Below, one piece after another: positions 17,260 to 27,117 of a DNA stretch of 64,000 nucleotides (within the stretch, counting starts at the first letter, position 1; each line of letters starts with the position of its first letter). Where the stretch lies: positions 1 to 64,000 of the forward strand of contig WGLX01000002.1 in the NCBI GenBank assembly GCA_016125355.1, read 5' to 3'. A program made the position numbers and the translations under genes. Source of the DNA: Actinomycetales bacterium. Lineage in GTDB: Bacteria; Actinomycetota; Actinomycetes; S36-B12. The notes beneath the pieces are model-generated. The model was not told the origin of the DNA, did not search any database, and saw only the letters and a list, made by a program, of their open reading frames with translations.

Positions 17260-19464
17260 CTACTTCTTGGCGGCTGCCAGCAGCAGGGTGGCCACGTCGA
17301 CGACCTCGACCTGCTCGGCCTTGCCCTCGCTGGTGACCGCGTCATTGAGCATCACGGAGCAGAACGGGCACGCGACGGCGACCTTGCTGGCCCCGGTGCC
17401 GATGGCCTCCTGGCCGCGGTTGACGTTGACCCGCGTGCCGATCTTCTCCTCCATCCACATGCGTGCGCCGCCGGCGCCACAGCAGAAGGACTTGTCGCCG
17501 TGCCGCTCCATCTCGACGAGGTTGGCCCCGCTCGCGCCGACCAGCTCACGTGGCGGCGTGTACACGTTGTTGTGGCGCCCGAGGTAGCACGGGTCGTGGT
17601 ACGTGACCTTCTGGTCCACCGGGGTGACCGGCGTGAGCCGGCCGGCCTGCACGAGATCATTGAGCAACTGCGTGTGGTGGACGACCTCGTAGTTGCCGCC
17701 CAGCTGCGGGTACTCGCGCTTCAACGTGTTCAGGCAGTGCGGGCAGGTCACGACGATCTTGGTGGCCTTGATCTCGTTGAGGACCTCGACGTTCTGCATG
17801 GCCTGCATCTGGAACAGGAACTCGTTGCCGGCACGGCGGGCCGGGTCACCGGTGCAGGTCTCGCCCTCGCCGAGCACCATGAAGTTCACGCCGGCGATGT
17901 TCAGCAGCTCGGCCACGTTCTTCGTGGTCTGCTTCGCGCGGTCCTCATAGGCGCCCGCGCAGCCGACCCAGAACAGGTAGTCGACGTCGTCCGGGATGGT
18001 GTCCTCGCCCTCCATGCCGAACACGCGGACGTCGAAGTCCACCTCGCTGATCCAGTCGTTGCGGCCCGAGGCGTTCATGCCCCACGGGTTGCCCTTGGTC
18101 TCGAGGTTCTTGAACAGGCCGTTGAGCTCGGTCGGGAACTCGCTCGCGATCATGACCTGGTTGCGACGCATGTCGACGAAGTGGTCGATGTGCTCGATGT
18201 CGACGGGGCACTGGTTGACGCAGGCGCCGCAGGTCGTGCAGGACCAGAGCGCATCCTCGTTGATGATCGGCAGCTCCGGGCCGGTCGCACGGTGGCCGTC
18301 GAAGGTGTACCCGTCCTCGGCTTCGTGCTCGGAGCCCTCGCGGGAGCCGATGAAGGGTCGCTCGACCTCCGTGCGGACCTCGGGGCTGAGCGACTCGAGG
18401 GCCTCCTCGTGGAACTCGCCGAGTCCGGGGTGCTGGCCGCCGGCTGCCATCAGGTACGGAGCCTGCGTGAACATCGTGTCGCGCAGGTTCATGATCATCA
18501 GCTTCGGCGACAGTGGCTTCCCGGTGTTCCAGGCGGGGCACTGCGACTGGCAGCGACCGCACTCGGTGCACGCCATGAAGTCGACGTAGTTCTTCCACGT
18601 GAAGTCGGCGATGTGGCCCTTGCCGAAGGTCGCGTCGTCCGGCGGATCCTCGAAGTTGACCGGCTCGCCCTGGTAGTAGATGGGGAGCAGCGGGCCCAGG
18701 GCGTTAGGGCGGCGCGAGGTGTAGACGTTGACCGGCGCCGAGAAGATGTGCAGGTGCTTGCTGTTCAGGACGATCAGCAGGAAGGCCAGGATCACCGTGA
18801 CGTGGGCCCAGATGAACACCGTCTCGATCCACTGGTTGGCCGTGGCGCCGAACCCGCTGAGCCAGCCGCCGACGATGTTCGAGGCGAAGGCACCGTTCAT
18901 GTCCTGGCTGTAGATGGTGTCGATGATGTTGTTGACCTTGGCGCCGCGGTAGGTGAGCAGCGTGACGACCACGAGCAGGATCATCAGCAGGACCAGCCAC
19001 GCACCCTTGGTGTGCGACCCGAAGAAGCGCGAGTAGCGGCCCTGCTTGGCGGGATTGTTGGTGAGGCGGATGATCGCGAACATCACGATGCCGATGAGGA
19101 CGAGGACGGCGAACAGGTCCTCCATGAACCGCACGACCTGCCAGGTGCCGATGATCGGCACGTGGAAGTTCTCGATGACAAGCTCGCCGAAGGCGGTCAC
19201 GACGGTCAGACCGAGGATGAGGAAGCCCCAGAAGGCGAAGACGTGGGCTAGGCCCGGCACGGTCCACTTCAGCAGCTTGCGCTGGCCCAGCACCTCGGTC
19301 GCCTCGGCCTCGACCCGCTTGGGCGCATCCGTCGTGCGACCGACGGCCTGCTTGCCGGAGCGCCCCAGCTGGATGAGGAACCAGCCGCGCTTGACCGCGA
19401 AGGCGAGCAGGACGATCGTGATGGCAGCGCCGACGAGGGCGCGGATCAGCATGTGTGAGTCCAC
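17260..19464 (-). CDS. EtfD-like membrane Fe-S oxidoreductase (ETF:quinone type)
   Basis: A 734-residue protein. Five or so N-terminal membrane helices (about residues 5-260) precede two [4Fe-4S] motifs, CTECGRCQSQCP (about 297) and CTTCGACVNQCP (about 402). Two CCG domains follow (VGCAG with CPHC; HDPCYLGRHN with FCCGAGGARMW and CPFC). This is the plan of heterodisulfide-reductase-related proteins such as mycobacterial EtfD, which passes electrons from electron-transferring flavoprotein, reduced by acyl-CoA dehydrogenases, to menaquinone. No etfAB is in the window, so the partner is inferred. The GTG start lies 6 bases after a minus-strand TATCGT, consistent with leaderless translation. Confidence 0.88.
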   Translation of the reverse strand: MDSHMLIRALVGAAITIVLLAFAVKRGWFLIQLGRSGKQAVGRTTDAPKRVEAEATEVLGQRKLLKWTVPGLAHVFAFWGFLILGLTVVTAFGELVIENFHVPIIGTWQVVRFMEDLFAVLVLIGIVMFAIIRLTNNPAKQGRYSRFFGSHTKGAWLVLLMILLVVVTLLTYRGAKVNNIIDTIYSQDMNGAFASNIVGGWLSGFGATANQWIETVFIWAHVTVILAFLLIVLNSKHLHIFSAPVNVYTSRRPNALGPLLPIYYQGEPVNFEDPPDDATFGKGHIADFTWKNYVDFMACTECGRCQSQCPAWNTGKPLSPKLMIMNLRDTMFTQAPYLMAAGGQHPGLGEFHEEALESLSPEVRTEVERPFIGSREGSEHEAEDGYTFDGHRATGPELPIINEDALWSCTTCGACVNQCPVDIEHIDHFVDMRRNQVMIASEFPTELNGLFKNLETKGNPWGMNASGRNDWISEVDFDVRVFGMEGEDTIPDDVDYLFWVGCAGAYEDRAKQTTKNVAELLNIAGVNFMVLGEGETCTGDPARRAGNEFLFQMQAMQNVEVLNEIKATKIVVTCPHCLNTLKREYPQLGGNYEVVHHTQLLNDLVQAGRLTPVTPVDQKVTYHDPCYLGRHNNVYTPPRELVGASGANLVEMERHGDKSFCCGAGGARMWMEEKIGTRVNVNRGQEAIGTGASKVAVACPFCSVMLNDAVTSEGKAEQVEVVDVATLLLAAAKK

Positions 19465-19470
19465 GTCGGC

Positions 19471-19476
19471 ACGATA
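19471..19476 (-). promoter_or_regulatory. -10 element of a leaderless promoter for the EtfD-like gene
   Basis: On the minus strand TATCGT is followed by 6 bases and the GTG start at 19464. No ribosome binding site is visible. Confidence 0.55.
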
Positions 19477-19553
19477 CCGCTTCTAGGACGTCCAACTACT
19501 TGGCAGGACCGGATTTGCGCGGGCTCCGCGCACCCTCTTGGCAGACTACGGCC

Positions 19554-20891
19554 ATGACGGGAACCACCAGCACCCGCCGCGGTCTGGATCCCGCGTGGTA
19601 CCTCGCGGCCGTTCTCCTCGGCTTCCTCCTCGTGCAGTCCTCGCTGTTCGTGTCCGCTGCGGTGGGCGCGGCCCCTGGGCCGGTGCTCGAACTGATCCTC
19701 GTGCTGGCGGGACCGCTCGTGGGGGCCGCCCTGTGGTGGCGCGCCGACGGCGATGCGAATCCACTGAACGTCCCGGTGAGGGCGTTCCTGCTCCTCCTCC
19801 TGGCGGTGTGGCTCATCGCGCTCGCCGGCACGGTGATGCGCGGGGGAGAGGCGAATGCCCTGGTTTTCGTGGTACCGATCCTCATCGCCTTCGTCTGGAC
19901 GAAGCCGCCCACTCGGCGGTCCGTGATCGCCGCGGGGGACGCCTACGTGATCGGTGTCGCCGGCGTCAGTGTCGTCGCCCTCGTCCTCGAGGTCGTCGGC
20001 CTCGTCCCGAGCTGGTACGAGGCCCTGCTCGCCAATCCCGCGGAGTTGGAGGCGTACGAGCGGATTGCCTACTGGGTGCCGCTGGCCGAGCCGCTGGGCC
20101 TCGATGGACGCTGGGCGGGGCCGTTCCTCCACCCGAACTTCGCCGGGATGGCCATGGCGCTCGTCGTGCTCTGGGGTACGGGACGGTTCGGGGTCGAGGT
20201 CATGTCCTCGCGCTGGCGTGCGAGTGCCGGGTGGGGCGCCCTGGTCCTCATCGCCCTCGGGATGATGCTGCTGACGTCCAGTCGGACGGCGATCGGAGCC
20301 GCCCTGGCCGGCACCCTCGTGTTGATCGCGGCGGTGGCGGTGTGGGTTCGCACGCGCTCGATCGTGGCATACGCGTTGCCGACGGTGTCGACGGTGCTGC
20401 TGGGCCTCATGCTCCTGGGCTCGTGGGCCTACGCCGGGGGCATCGCCGATGCCAGCGCCACCATCGCCGCGAACGCGAACCTGTCCGGCCGGACGGAGGT
20501 GTGGGCGGAGTACTGGCAGATGTGGAAGTCGTCCCTGTGGTTCGGCGTAGGGGATTCGGGCATTGCCTCCGCCATCGACGCCGGCACGCTCCCGGACTGG
20601 GCCACGCACGCGCACAACCTCGTCCTCGATGCCGGAGCCCGCTACGGGATCGTGTTCCTCCTGCTGGTGCTGGCGCTGCTGCTGGCGAGCCTGCTGTCCG
20701 CGTCGCGCGCGGCTCGGCAGGGAACGGTCTGGGGCCTGGCCATCGTGGTGATGCTGGTGGCCGAGGGCCTGACGGAGACCCCGTTCAAGTGGCTCTACCT
20801 CACGCCGACGCTGGCCGGGCTCGTGCTGGCGGCGCTCCTCGGCTGCTCGCCGCCCACGACGCTGAGCACCGCCGCGTCAGCGGACGGGTAG
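19554..20891 (+). CDS. O-antigen-ligase-like (Wzy/WaaL family) polytopic membrane protein
   Basis: A 445-residue protein with about 10-12 hydrophobic helices. Family-type features are NFAGMAMALVVLWG, the LLTSSRTAIGAAL segment, and a large outer loop with SGRTEVW and THAHNLVLDAGARYGIV, where the HxHN region aligns with the conserved His loop of O-antigen ligases and polymerases. It probably joins or polymerises a cell-surface glycan. No other glycan-assembly gene is adjacent. The ATG at 19554 is followed directly by the first hydrophobic segment. The 3' end overlaps convergent hutH by 15 bases. Confidence 0.72.
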   Translation: MTGTTSTRRGLDPAWYLAAVLLGFLLVQSSLFVSAAVGAAPGPVLELILVLAGPLVGAALWWRADGDANPLNVPVRAFLLLLLAVWLIALAGTVMRGGEANALVFVVPILIAFVWTKPPTRRSVIAAGDAYVIGVAGVSVVALVLEVVGLVPSWYEALLANPAELEAYERIAYWVPLAEPLGLDGRWAGPFLHPNFAGMAMALVVLWGTGRFGVEVMSSRWRASAGWGALVLIALGMMLLTSSRTAIGAALAGTLVLIAAVAVWVRTRSIVAYALPTVSTVLLGLMLLGSWAYAGGIADASATIAANANLSGRTEVWAEYWQMWKSSLWFGVGDSGIASAIDAGTLPDWATHAHNLVLDAGARYGIVFLLLVLALLLASLLSASRAARQGTVWGLAIVVMLVAEGLTETPFKWLYLTPTLAGLVLAALLGCSPPTTLSTAASADG

Positions 20892-22385
20892 CGACCAGAC
20901 GACCGCCGTCGCGGCCTCCAGCTCGGGGGCGAGGAACCGATCGGCCCCCGGTCCGGCAACGCTTTCTCGCAGGTAGCGGATCACCTCGGCCGTGGCCGGA
21001 GCCGGCTGGAGCGGCGCGCGCAGCTCGATCGCACGCGCGGAGGTGACGAGCTCCACCGCGAGGATGCGCGCTAGGTTGCCGATCGCCGAACGCAGTTTCC
21101 GGGCCGCGTGCCATCCCATGGACACGTGGTCCTCCTGCATCGCCGAACTCGGGATGGAGTCGACGCTGGCCGGAACGGCCAGGCGCTTGTTCTCGCTGAC
21201 GAGCCCGGCCTGTGTGTACTGCGCGATCATCAGGCCCGAGTCGACCCCGGGGTCGTCTGCCAGGAACGGCGGAAGGCCGTGGCTGCGCTTGGCGTCGAGC
21301 ATCCGGTCGGTTCGGCGCTCCGACATGGAGCCGAGGTCGGCGGCGGCGATGGCGAGGAAGTCGAGCACGTAGCCGACCGGGGCGCCGTGGAAGTTGCCGT
21401 TGCTGGAGACCGTGCCGTCGGGGAGGACGACCGGGTTGTCGATGGCGGCCGCGAGTTCCCGCTCGGCCACGGTCCGCGCATGCGCCAGGGTGTCCCGGAC
21501 CGCACCGGTCACCTGCGGGGCGCACCTCAGCGAGTAGGCGTCCTGGACGCGGTCGTCGTTCTCCTTGTGCGAGGCGACGATGCCGGAGCCCTCGAGCGTG
21601 GCCAGCATGCGGGCCGCACTGACGGCCTGTCCCGGGTGGGGGCGCAACTCGGTGTGCAGGTCCGCGCGGAACACCTGGTCGGTCCCGAGCAGACCCTCGA
21701 CGCTCATCGCGGCGATGACGTCGGCGGCATCGCACAGCGCATCCAGGTCGGCAATGGCCATGACGAGCATGCCGAGCATGCCGTCCGTGCCGTTGATGAG
21801 GGCCAGGCCTTCCTTCTCACGGAGCTCGACCGGCTCGATCCGGTGCCCCGACAGGAGCTCAGGCACGGACCGCTCGGTCCCGTCCCGGTCGACGGCTCGC
21901 CCCTCGCCCATGAGGACGAGTGCGCAGTGGGCCAGTGGGGCGAGGTCACCACTGCAGCCGAGGGACCCGAACTCGTGGACGACGGGGGTGATGCCGGCAT
22001 TGAGGAGCGCAGCCATGGTCTGCGCCACGACAGGACGAGCACCCGTCCGCCCGCTGGCCAGCGTCTTGAGCCGCAGGAGCATGAGCGCGCGGACGACCTC
22101 CCGCTCGACCTCAGGCCCCATCCCTGCTGCGTGCGACCGGACCAGGGACCGCTGCAACTGGACCCGGCTCTCGATGGGGATGTGCCGGTTCGCCAGGGCT
22201 CCGAAGCCGGTGGAGATCCCATAGGCGGGAGTGTCGGAGGCGGCCAGCGACTCAACCTGTGCGCGACTCGAGGCCATGGCGTCGAGCGCGGCGTCCGTCA
22301 GCACGATCTCGGCGTCATCGCGGGCGACGGCGATGACGTCGTCGAGCGTCATGCCATGCGTGCCGACCTCGACGATGCCGTTCAT
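20877..22385 (-). CDS. hutH: Histidine ammonia-lyase
   Basis: A 502-residue enzyme that removes ammonia from L-histidine to give urocanate. It has YGISTGFG near residue 55 and the MIO-forming loop in [14 protein letters not shown]. The triad is Cys144-Ser145-Gly146 instead of the usual Ala-Ser-Gly; Ser and Gly, which the cyclisation needs, are kept. The length is normal. It is the third gene of a hutU-hutI-hutH operon and overlaps the hutI stop by 4 bases. Control is probably through the IclR operator at 25298-25315. Confidence 0.96.
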   Translation of the reverse strand: MNGIVEVGTHGMTLDDVIAVARDDAEIVLTDAALDAMASSRAQVESLAASDTPAYGISTGFGALANRHIPIESRVQLQRSLVRSHAAGMGPEVEREVVRALMLLRLKTLASGRTGARPVVAQTMAALLNAGITPVVHEFGSLGCSGDLAPLAHCALVLMGEGRAVDRDGTERSVPELLSGHRIEPVELREKEGLALINGTDGMLGMLVMAIADLDALCDAADVIAAMSVEGLLGTDQVFRADLHTELRPHPGQAVSAARMLATLEGSGIVASHKENDDRVQDAYSLRCAPQVTGAVRDTLAHARTVAERELAAAIDNPVVLPDGTVSSNGNFHGAPVGYVLDFLAIAAADLGSMSERRTDRMLDAKRSHGLPPFLADDPGVDSGLMIAQYTQAGLVSENKRLAVPASVDSIPSSAMQEDHVSMGWHAARKLRSAIGNLARILAVELVTSARAIELRAPLQPAPATAEVIRYLRESVAGPGADRFLAPELEAATAVVWSLPVR

Positions 22386-23569
22386 GAGGTGACCCTAGGG
22401 CTGGCCGAACTGCGCCACACCCGATCGATGATGTTGACTCCCGGGCGGTAGGCGAGGTGCACGTGGCTGGGTGCGTCGAGGCTGACCAGGTCCGCTCTCT
22501 TCCCGGGGGAGAGCATTCCGATGTCGTCTCGACGCAGCGCGGCAGCGCCGCCTGCGGTCGCTGCCCACAGCGCCTCATCGGGAGTCATGCGCATCTCGCG
22601 TACGGCAACGGCAATGCAGAACGGCATGCTTGTGGTGAAGGACGAGCCCGGATTGCAGTCTGTGGCGAGGGCCACGGTGACGCCGGCGTCGATCATGCGT
22701 CGCGCATCCGGGTATGGCGAGCGCGTCGAGAACTCGGCGCCGGGCAGCAGGGTCGCGACGGTGGTGCTTCCCGCCAGCAGCTCAAGGTCATCGTCCGTCG
22801 TATGCGTGCAGTGGTCGGCACTCGCTGCCTGCGACTCGACGGCCACGCGGATGCCGTCCCCGTGCTGCAGCTGGTTCGCGTGCACGCGGGGCGTGAGTCC
22901 TCGGTCCATGCCTGCCCGCAGGATCTCCCGAGCCTGGTCCGCGTCGAACGCGCCGCGGTCGCAGAACACGTCGATCCAGCGCGCATGCGGCGCACAGGCG
23001 GCCAGCATCTCGCCGGTGACGAGGGCGACGTAGGCGTCCGGGTCGTCCGCGAACTCTTCGGGCACCACGTGCGCGCCGAGGTAGGTCGTCTCCTCGGTGG
23101 CCTCGGCTGCCAGGCGCAGGGTGCGCTCCTCGTCGGCCACCGTCAGGCCGTACCCGGACTTCGTCTCGAAGGTGGTGACACCGCTGGCCAGCAGTTCCCC
23201 GGCAAGTCGGTTCAGGCCGGCGCGCAGCTCATCGTCGCTGGCCGCGCGGGTCGCGGCGACGGTGCTGCGGATACCGCCGGCCTCGTAGCCCCTGCCCGCC
23301 ATCCGCGCAGCGAACTCCTCGGACCGATCTCCGGCGAACAGCAGATGCGCGTGGCTGTCGACGAAGCCCGGGATCATGGCGCGTCCCGCGAGATCGATCC
23401 GGTCGTCCGCGTCCCCGCACTGGTCCCCGGGGCCGATCCACTCGATCAGGCCGTCGGTGACGACCACGGCCGCGTCTCGCAGGATCCCGAGGGGCCCGGT
23501 GCCGACCGTCGGGTCGTTGGTGACGAGGGCGCCGATTCCGACGAGGGCCTTCGAGCCGGTCGAGGGCAT
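22382..23569 (-). CDS. hutI: Imidazolonepropionase
   Basis: A 395-residue amidohydrolase that opens imidazolonepropionate to N-formimino-glutamate, the third step of histidine breakdown. Metal and substrate motifs are [12 protein letters not shown] (about residues 70-81), KSGYGL, HANQL and ATDCNPGS. The ATG at 23569 lies 1 base after the hutU stop and is preferred to a start inside hutU. It overlaps hutH by 4 bases. Confidence 0.95.
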   Translation of the reverse strand: MPSTGSKALVGIGALVTNDPTVGTGPLGILRDAAVVVTDGLIEWIGPGDQCGDADDRIDLAGRAMIPGFVDSHAHLLFAGDRSEEFAARMAGRGYEAGGIRSTVAATRAASDDELRAGLNRLAGELLASGVTTFETKSGYGLTVADEERTLRLAAEATEETTYLGAHVVPEEFADDPDAYVALVTGEMLAACAPHARWIDVFCDRGAFDADQAREILRAGMDRGLTPRVHANQLQHGDGIRVAVESQAASADHCTHTTDDDLELLAGSTTVATLLPGAEFSTRSPYPDARRMIDAGVTVALATDCNPGSSFTTSMPFCIAVAVREMRMTPDEALWAATAGGAAALRRDDIGMLSPGKRADLVSLDAPSHVHLAYRPGVNIIDRVWRSSASPRVTS

Positions 23570-23570
23570 G

Positions 23571-25244
23571 TCAGAGGCCGGCATCGGCGAGCATCGGAAC
23601 GTGGACATGGCGCTCGCGGGCCACGTCGAGGGCCTCGTCGTAGCCGGCGTCGCAGTGCCGGATCACGCCCATGCCGGGGTCGTTGGTGAGCACCCGCTCG
23701 AGCTTCTGCGCGGCGAGGTCCGTGCCATCGGCGACGCTGACCTGGCCGGCGTGGATCGAACGGCCCATGCCGACTCCGCCGCCGTGATGGAGGGACACCC
23801 ACGAGGCTCCGGACGAGATGTTGAGCATCGCGTTGAGCAGCGGCCAGTCAGCGATCGCATCGGACCCGTCGATCATGCCCTCGGTCTCCCGGTAGGGGGA
23901 GGCGACCGAGCCGCAGTCGAGATGGTCCCGGCCGATGACGATCGGTGCTGCCACCTCGCCACGCGCGACCAGGTCGTTGAAGGCCAGCCCCGCCTTGTCC
24001 CGCTCGCCGTAGCCGAGCCAGCAGATCCGGGCGGGCAGCCCCTGGAAGGCGACGCGCTCCTGCGCCATGGTGATCCAGCGGCGCAGGTGGTCGTTGTCGG
24101 GGAAGAGGTCGAGCACGGCACGGTCCGTGCGCGCGATGTCCCTCGGGTCACCGCTCAGCGCAGCCCAGCGGAACGGGCCCTTTCCCTCGCAGAACAGCGG
24201 GCGGATGTACGCGGGGATGAAGCCGGGGAACGCGAAGGCCCGGTCGTACCCGCCCTTGCGCGCCTCGTCCCGGATCGAGTTGCCGTAGTCGAAGACCTCG
24301 GCGCCCTCGTCCATGAAGCCGACCATCGCCTCGACGTGCCGGGCCATCGACGCCTGCGCACGCTCGGTGAACTCCTCCGGCTTCCGGTCCGCATAGTCGC
24401 GCGCATCGGCGAGGTCGATCCCCTCGGGGATGTAGTAGAGGGGATCGTGGGCGGACGTCTGGTCGGTGACGATGTCGACGGCGACGCCGCGCCGTAGCAG
24501 CTCCGGAAGCACCGTGGCGGCGTTGCCGACCAGCCCGACGGACAGCGCCTTCCGGTCCCGCTTGTAGGCGAGCACGCGCTCGATCGCATCATCGAGGTCG
24601 TCGGCGATCTCGTCGAGGTAGCGGGTCTCGACGCGGCGCCGCAGGCGGGTGGGATCGATGTCGATGATGAGGCAGGTGCCCTCGTTCATCGTGACGGCCA
24701 GCGGCTGCGCGCCGCCCATGCCACCGGCACCTGCGGTGACGGTTAGCGTGCCCGACAGCGTCCCGCCGAAGCGCTTGGCGGCGACGGCGGCGAAGGTCTC
24801 GTAGGTGCCCTGCAGGATGCCCTGGGTGCCGATGTAGATCCACGAGCCCGCGGTCATCTGGCCGTACATCGTCAGGCCGAGCTGCTCCAGCCGCCGGAAC
24901 TCCGGCCACGTGGCCCAGTCGCCGACGAGGTTGGAGTTGGCGAGCAGGACGCGGGGTGCCCATTCGTGGGTGCGGAACACGCCGACCGGCTTGCCTGACT
25001 GCACCAGCATCGTCTCGTCGTCCTTGAGCGTGGTCAGCGTGCGGACCATCGCATCGAAGGACGCCCAGTTGCGGGCCGCCTTGCCCGTGCCGCCGTAGAC
25101 GACGAGCTCATCCGGGTGCTCGGCCACGTCCGGGTCGAGGTTGTTCATGAGCATGCGGAGGGCGGCCTCCTGCGGCCAGCCTTGCGCCGTGCGGGTGGTG
25201 CCGTGCGGGGCGCGGACGGTGCGGGGGCCCGATGTCGAGGTCAT
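23571..25244 (-). CDS. hutU: Urocanate hydratase
   Basis: A 557-residue NAD-dependent urocanase that makes imidazolonepropionate from urocanate. It has [11 protein letters not shown] near residue 40, [16 protein letters not shown] near 165-180 (NAD binding), and the [16 protein letters not shown] region near the C-terminus. The length is normal for HutU with the ATG at 25244; in-frame starts further upstream overlap the iclR gene and are rejected. It is the first gene of the minus-strand hut operon, with a TAGCGT -10 candidate at 25291-25296. Confidence 0.96.
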   Translation of the reverse strand: MTSTSGPRTVRAPHGTTRTAQGWPQEAALRMLMNNLDPDVAEHPDELVVYGGTGKAARNWASFDAMVRTLTTLKDDETMLVQSGKPVGVFRTHEWAPRVLLANSNLVGDWATWPEFRRLEQLGLTMYGQMTAGSWIYIGTQGILQGTYETFAAVAAKRFGGTLSGTLTVTAGAGGMGGAQPLAVTMNEGTCLIIDIDPTRLRRRVETRYLDEIADDLDDAIERVLAYKRDRKALSVGLVGNAATVLPELLRRGVAVDIVTDQTSAHDPLYYIPEGIDLADARDYADRKPEEFTERAQASMARHVEAMVGFMDEGAEVFDYGNSIRDEARKGGYDRAFAFPGFIPAYIRPLFCEGKGPFRWAALSGDPRDIARTDRAVLDLFPDNDHLRRWITMAQERVAFQGLPARICWLGYGERDKAGLAFNDLVARGEVAAPIVIGRDHLDCGSVASPYRETEGMIDGSDAIADWPLLNAMLNISSGASWVSLHHGGGVGMGRSIHAGQVSVADGTDLAAQKLERVLTNDPGMGVIRHCDAGYDEALDVARERHVHVPMLADAGL

Positions 25245-25290
25245 GGCGCTATTCGACCGGGTAGCCGGCCGTTCCGGAAGGCGCTCAGCG

Positions 25291-25315
25291 ACGCTAGTGT
25301 CTGGAATACCAGACA
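25291..25315. promoter_or_regulatory. Bidirectional hut promoter and palindromic operator
   Basis: The ten bases ACGCTAGTGT (25291-25300) read as TAGCGT on the minus strand (hutU) and TAGTGT on the plus strand (iclR), sharing the central TA. An 18-base palindrome TGTCTGG-AATA-CCAGACA (25298-25315) overlaps the plus -10 box and lies just upstream of the minus one. A protein bound there would block both promoters. The adjacent IclR-family gene is the obvious candidate. GGAGG at 25316-25320 serves iclR. Confidence 0.7.
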
Positions 25316-25323
25316 GGAGGGTC

Positions 25324-26091
25324 ATGGCCGACGCGATGGCTGCGACGCGCGCGATGGGTGTGCTCCGCACGCTCGCGGGCGCGCCGGGCCCGCTCAGCGC
25401 GGGCACGCTGGCCCGGCGGCTCGGCGTGCCCAGGTCGTCGATGTACCACCTGCTCGCCGCCATGGCCGCGAACGGCTTCGTCGTGCACTTCCCGGAGGAG
25501 GAGCGCTGGGGCCTCGGAGTCTCCGTGTTCGAGGTGGGTGCCGCGTACCTGCGCCACGACCCGTTGGAACACCTCGGACGTCCCCTGATCCACCGCCTCG
25601 CCCACGACCTCGGAGGGATCGCAGCGGTGGCCCACCTGGGCGTCCTGCACGGCCGCGAGACGCTCTACCTCCTGCGGGAGGCCACGCCGGCGCCGGTGAC
25701 CGTCGTCGTGGACGTGGGCGTCCGGCTTCCCGCGGCGCTCACCGCGTCCGGGCGTTCCATGCTCGCGCTCCTCCCACCCGCGCAGGTCCGCGCCCTGTAC
25801 CCGTCCAGGGAGGCGTTCGTCGACCGCACCGGCAGCGGGCCCACGAGCCTGTCCTCGCTGCGACGGGTCCTGGCGAAGGAGGCCGCCCGCGGCTACGCCG
25901 AGGAGGACGGATTCGTGGTGGAGGGATACGCATCCTTGGCCATGGCGGCGGTCGACCGAACCGGCCGTCCGGCTGCCTCGATCGGGATAACGTTCCGATC
26001 GGACCGGGTCGATGCGTCCGGTCGACGGGAGCTCGCTCGGCACCTGACGCCGGTGGTGAGGGAGCTGTCGCGCAGATTGGGGGCGAGATGA
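25324..26091 (+). CDS. IclR-family transcriptional regulator, probable hut repressor
   Basis: A 255-residue regulator. Residues about 8-60 form the winged helix ([26 protein letters not shown]), and about 80-250 the IclR effector domain ([22 protein letters not shown], with SIGITF near the end). The GGAGG site 3 bases upstream fixes the ATG at 25324. It is divergent from hutU, shares an operator region with it, and is joined to hutG by a 4-base overlap. Control of the hut genes by urocanate or histidine is inferred from this arrangement. Confidence 0.87.
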   Translation: MADAMAATRAMGVLRTLAGAPGPLSAGTLARRLGVPRSSMYHLLAAMAANGFVVHFPEEERWGLGVSVFEVGAAYLRHDPLEHLGRPLIHRLAHDLGGIAAVAHLGVLHGRETLYLLREATPAPVTVVVDVGVRLPAALTASGRSMLALLPPAQVRALYPSREAFVDRTGSGPTSLSSLRRVLAKEAARGYAEEDGFVVEGYASLAMAAVDRTGRPAASIGITFRSDRVDASGRRELARHLTPVVRELSRRLGAR

Positions 26092-26981
26092 CCGACGATC
26101 CCCGGTGGCCCCGGGCCAGTGCGTGGCTGAGTGCCGCCGACGAGGCTCGCGGCGTCGACCTCGTGGTACTCGGGGTTCCCGCGTCGCGCACGTCGATCAG
26201 CCCGACGCACGCCCACCTGACCCCCAACGCCATTCGCGAGGCCCTGGCGCGCTACTCGACGTACTCGTGGACGCACGGTGTCGACGTCGGGGAGCTGGCG
26301 GCCTTCGATGCCGGCGATGTCCTGGACCCCGAGGGTCCCGAGGGCGAGGATCGAGTCGTCGCCCGCGTGCACGACCTCGCCGGCGAGGCGCAGCTGCTCA
26401 TCGCACTCGGCGGGGACAACTCGATCACCTACTCGGTCGCCCAGGGTGCCTGGGGGACGGCCTCCGCGACCGCCGGCCTGGTCACGCTGGACGCGCACCA
26501 TGACCTGAGGGAAGGGACCAGCAACGGCTCGCCCGTACGTCGGCTGGTCGAGGCCGGCCTGTCCGGCACCCGGGTCGTGCAGATCGGCATCGCCGACTTC
26601 TCGAACTCCCGTGACTACGCGGCTCGCGCGCGCGACCTCGGCATCACCGTGGTCACGCGCGACAGCCTGCGTCGTCGACCCCTCGCGGACATCGTGGCCG
26701 AGGCGATGGGCGTGGCCACCTCGGGAGGTGGTCCCGTGCACGTCGACCTGGACGTCGATGTGTGCGACCGGGCCGTCGTGCCCGGGTGCCCGGCTGCGGC
26801 TCCTGGGGGGATCAGCGCCGACGAGCTTCGCCAGCTGGCCTTCCTGCTGGCGCGTTCGCCCCGGGTCCGATCCCTGGACATCACGGAGATCGATGCGGCA
26901 TCGGACGCCCCCGACGGTCGCACCGTGCGGCTCGGCGCCCTGCTCGTGCTGGAGGCCGCGGCGGCCCTCGCGCTCCGGTAG
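26088..26981 (+). CDS. hutG: Formimidoylglutamase of the arginase/ureohydrolase family
   Basis: A 297-residue ureohydrolase that would cleave N-formimidoyl-glutamate to glutamate and formamide, completing histidine degradation. Arginase-family metal motifs are visible as GGDNS, DAHHDLR and VDLDVDVCDR. The first usually reads GGDHS or GGGHE, so a manganese-ligand His is replaced by Asn. The hut context and overlap with iclR (ATGA) support the assignment over agmatinase or arginase. Confidence 0.85.
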   Translation: MTDDPRWPRASAWLSAADEARGVDLVVLGVPASRTSISPTHAHLTPNAIREALARYSTYSWTHGVDVGELAAFDAGDVLDPEGPEGEDRVVARVHDLAGEAQLLIALGGDNSITYSVAQGAWGTASATAGLVTLDAHHDLREGTSNGSPVRRLVEAGLSGTRVVQIGIADFSNSRDYAARARDLGITVVTRDSLRRRPLADIVAEAMGVATSGGGPVHVDLDVDVCDRAVVPGCPAAAPGGISADELRQLAFLLARSPRVRSLDITEIDAASDAPDGRTVRLGALLVLEAAAALALR

Positions 26982-26985
26982 CCGG

Positions 26986-27117
26986 TCAGTGGCGCGGGCC
27001 CACGTGCGCGCCGGTGTCGCCGAAACCGGCCGGACCCGCGTGCTGCTGGCTGGGGTAGTAGAGGGGGCCCCGTGGCTTCGGTGGGCGCTTCCTGGTCTTG
27101 CGGTGATGCCTAGTCAT
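26986..27117 (-). CDS. Possible small basic protein, 43 residues, unknown
   Basis: A short reading frame starts inside the end of the winged-helix regulator gene (8-base overlap). GGAG lies 6 bases before its ATG. It encodes a Lys/Arg/Pro-rich peptide (start MTRHHRKTRKRPPKPRGPLY) and fills the gap down to the end of convergent hutG. The spacing and overlap resemble a translationally coupled gene. I recognise no family, and codon bias in so short a GC-rich frame is weak evidence. Confidence 0.35.
   Translation of the reverse strand: MTRHHRKTRKRPPKPRGPLYYPSQQHAGPAGFGDTGAHVGPRH

Noticed and set aside
17500-19251. A 583-codon plus-strand frame opposite the EtfD-like gene
   Set aside because: It is antisense to conserved CCG and ferredoxin motifs and has no recognisable domain.
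19540-19554. TACGGC before the O-antigen-ligase-like ATG as a leaderless -10 box
   Set aside because: It lacks the final T and is only 1 base from the ATG, so it does not fit the spacing seen at other genes. The promoter of this gene was not identified.
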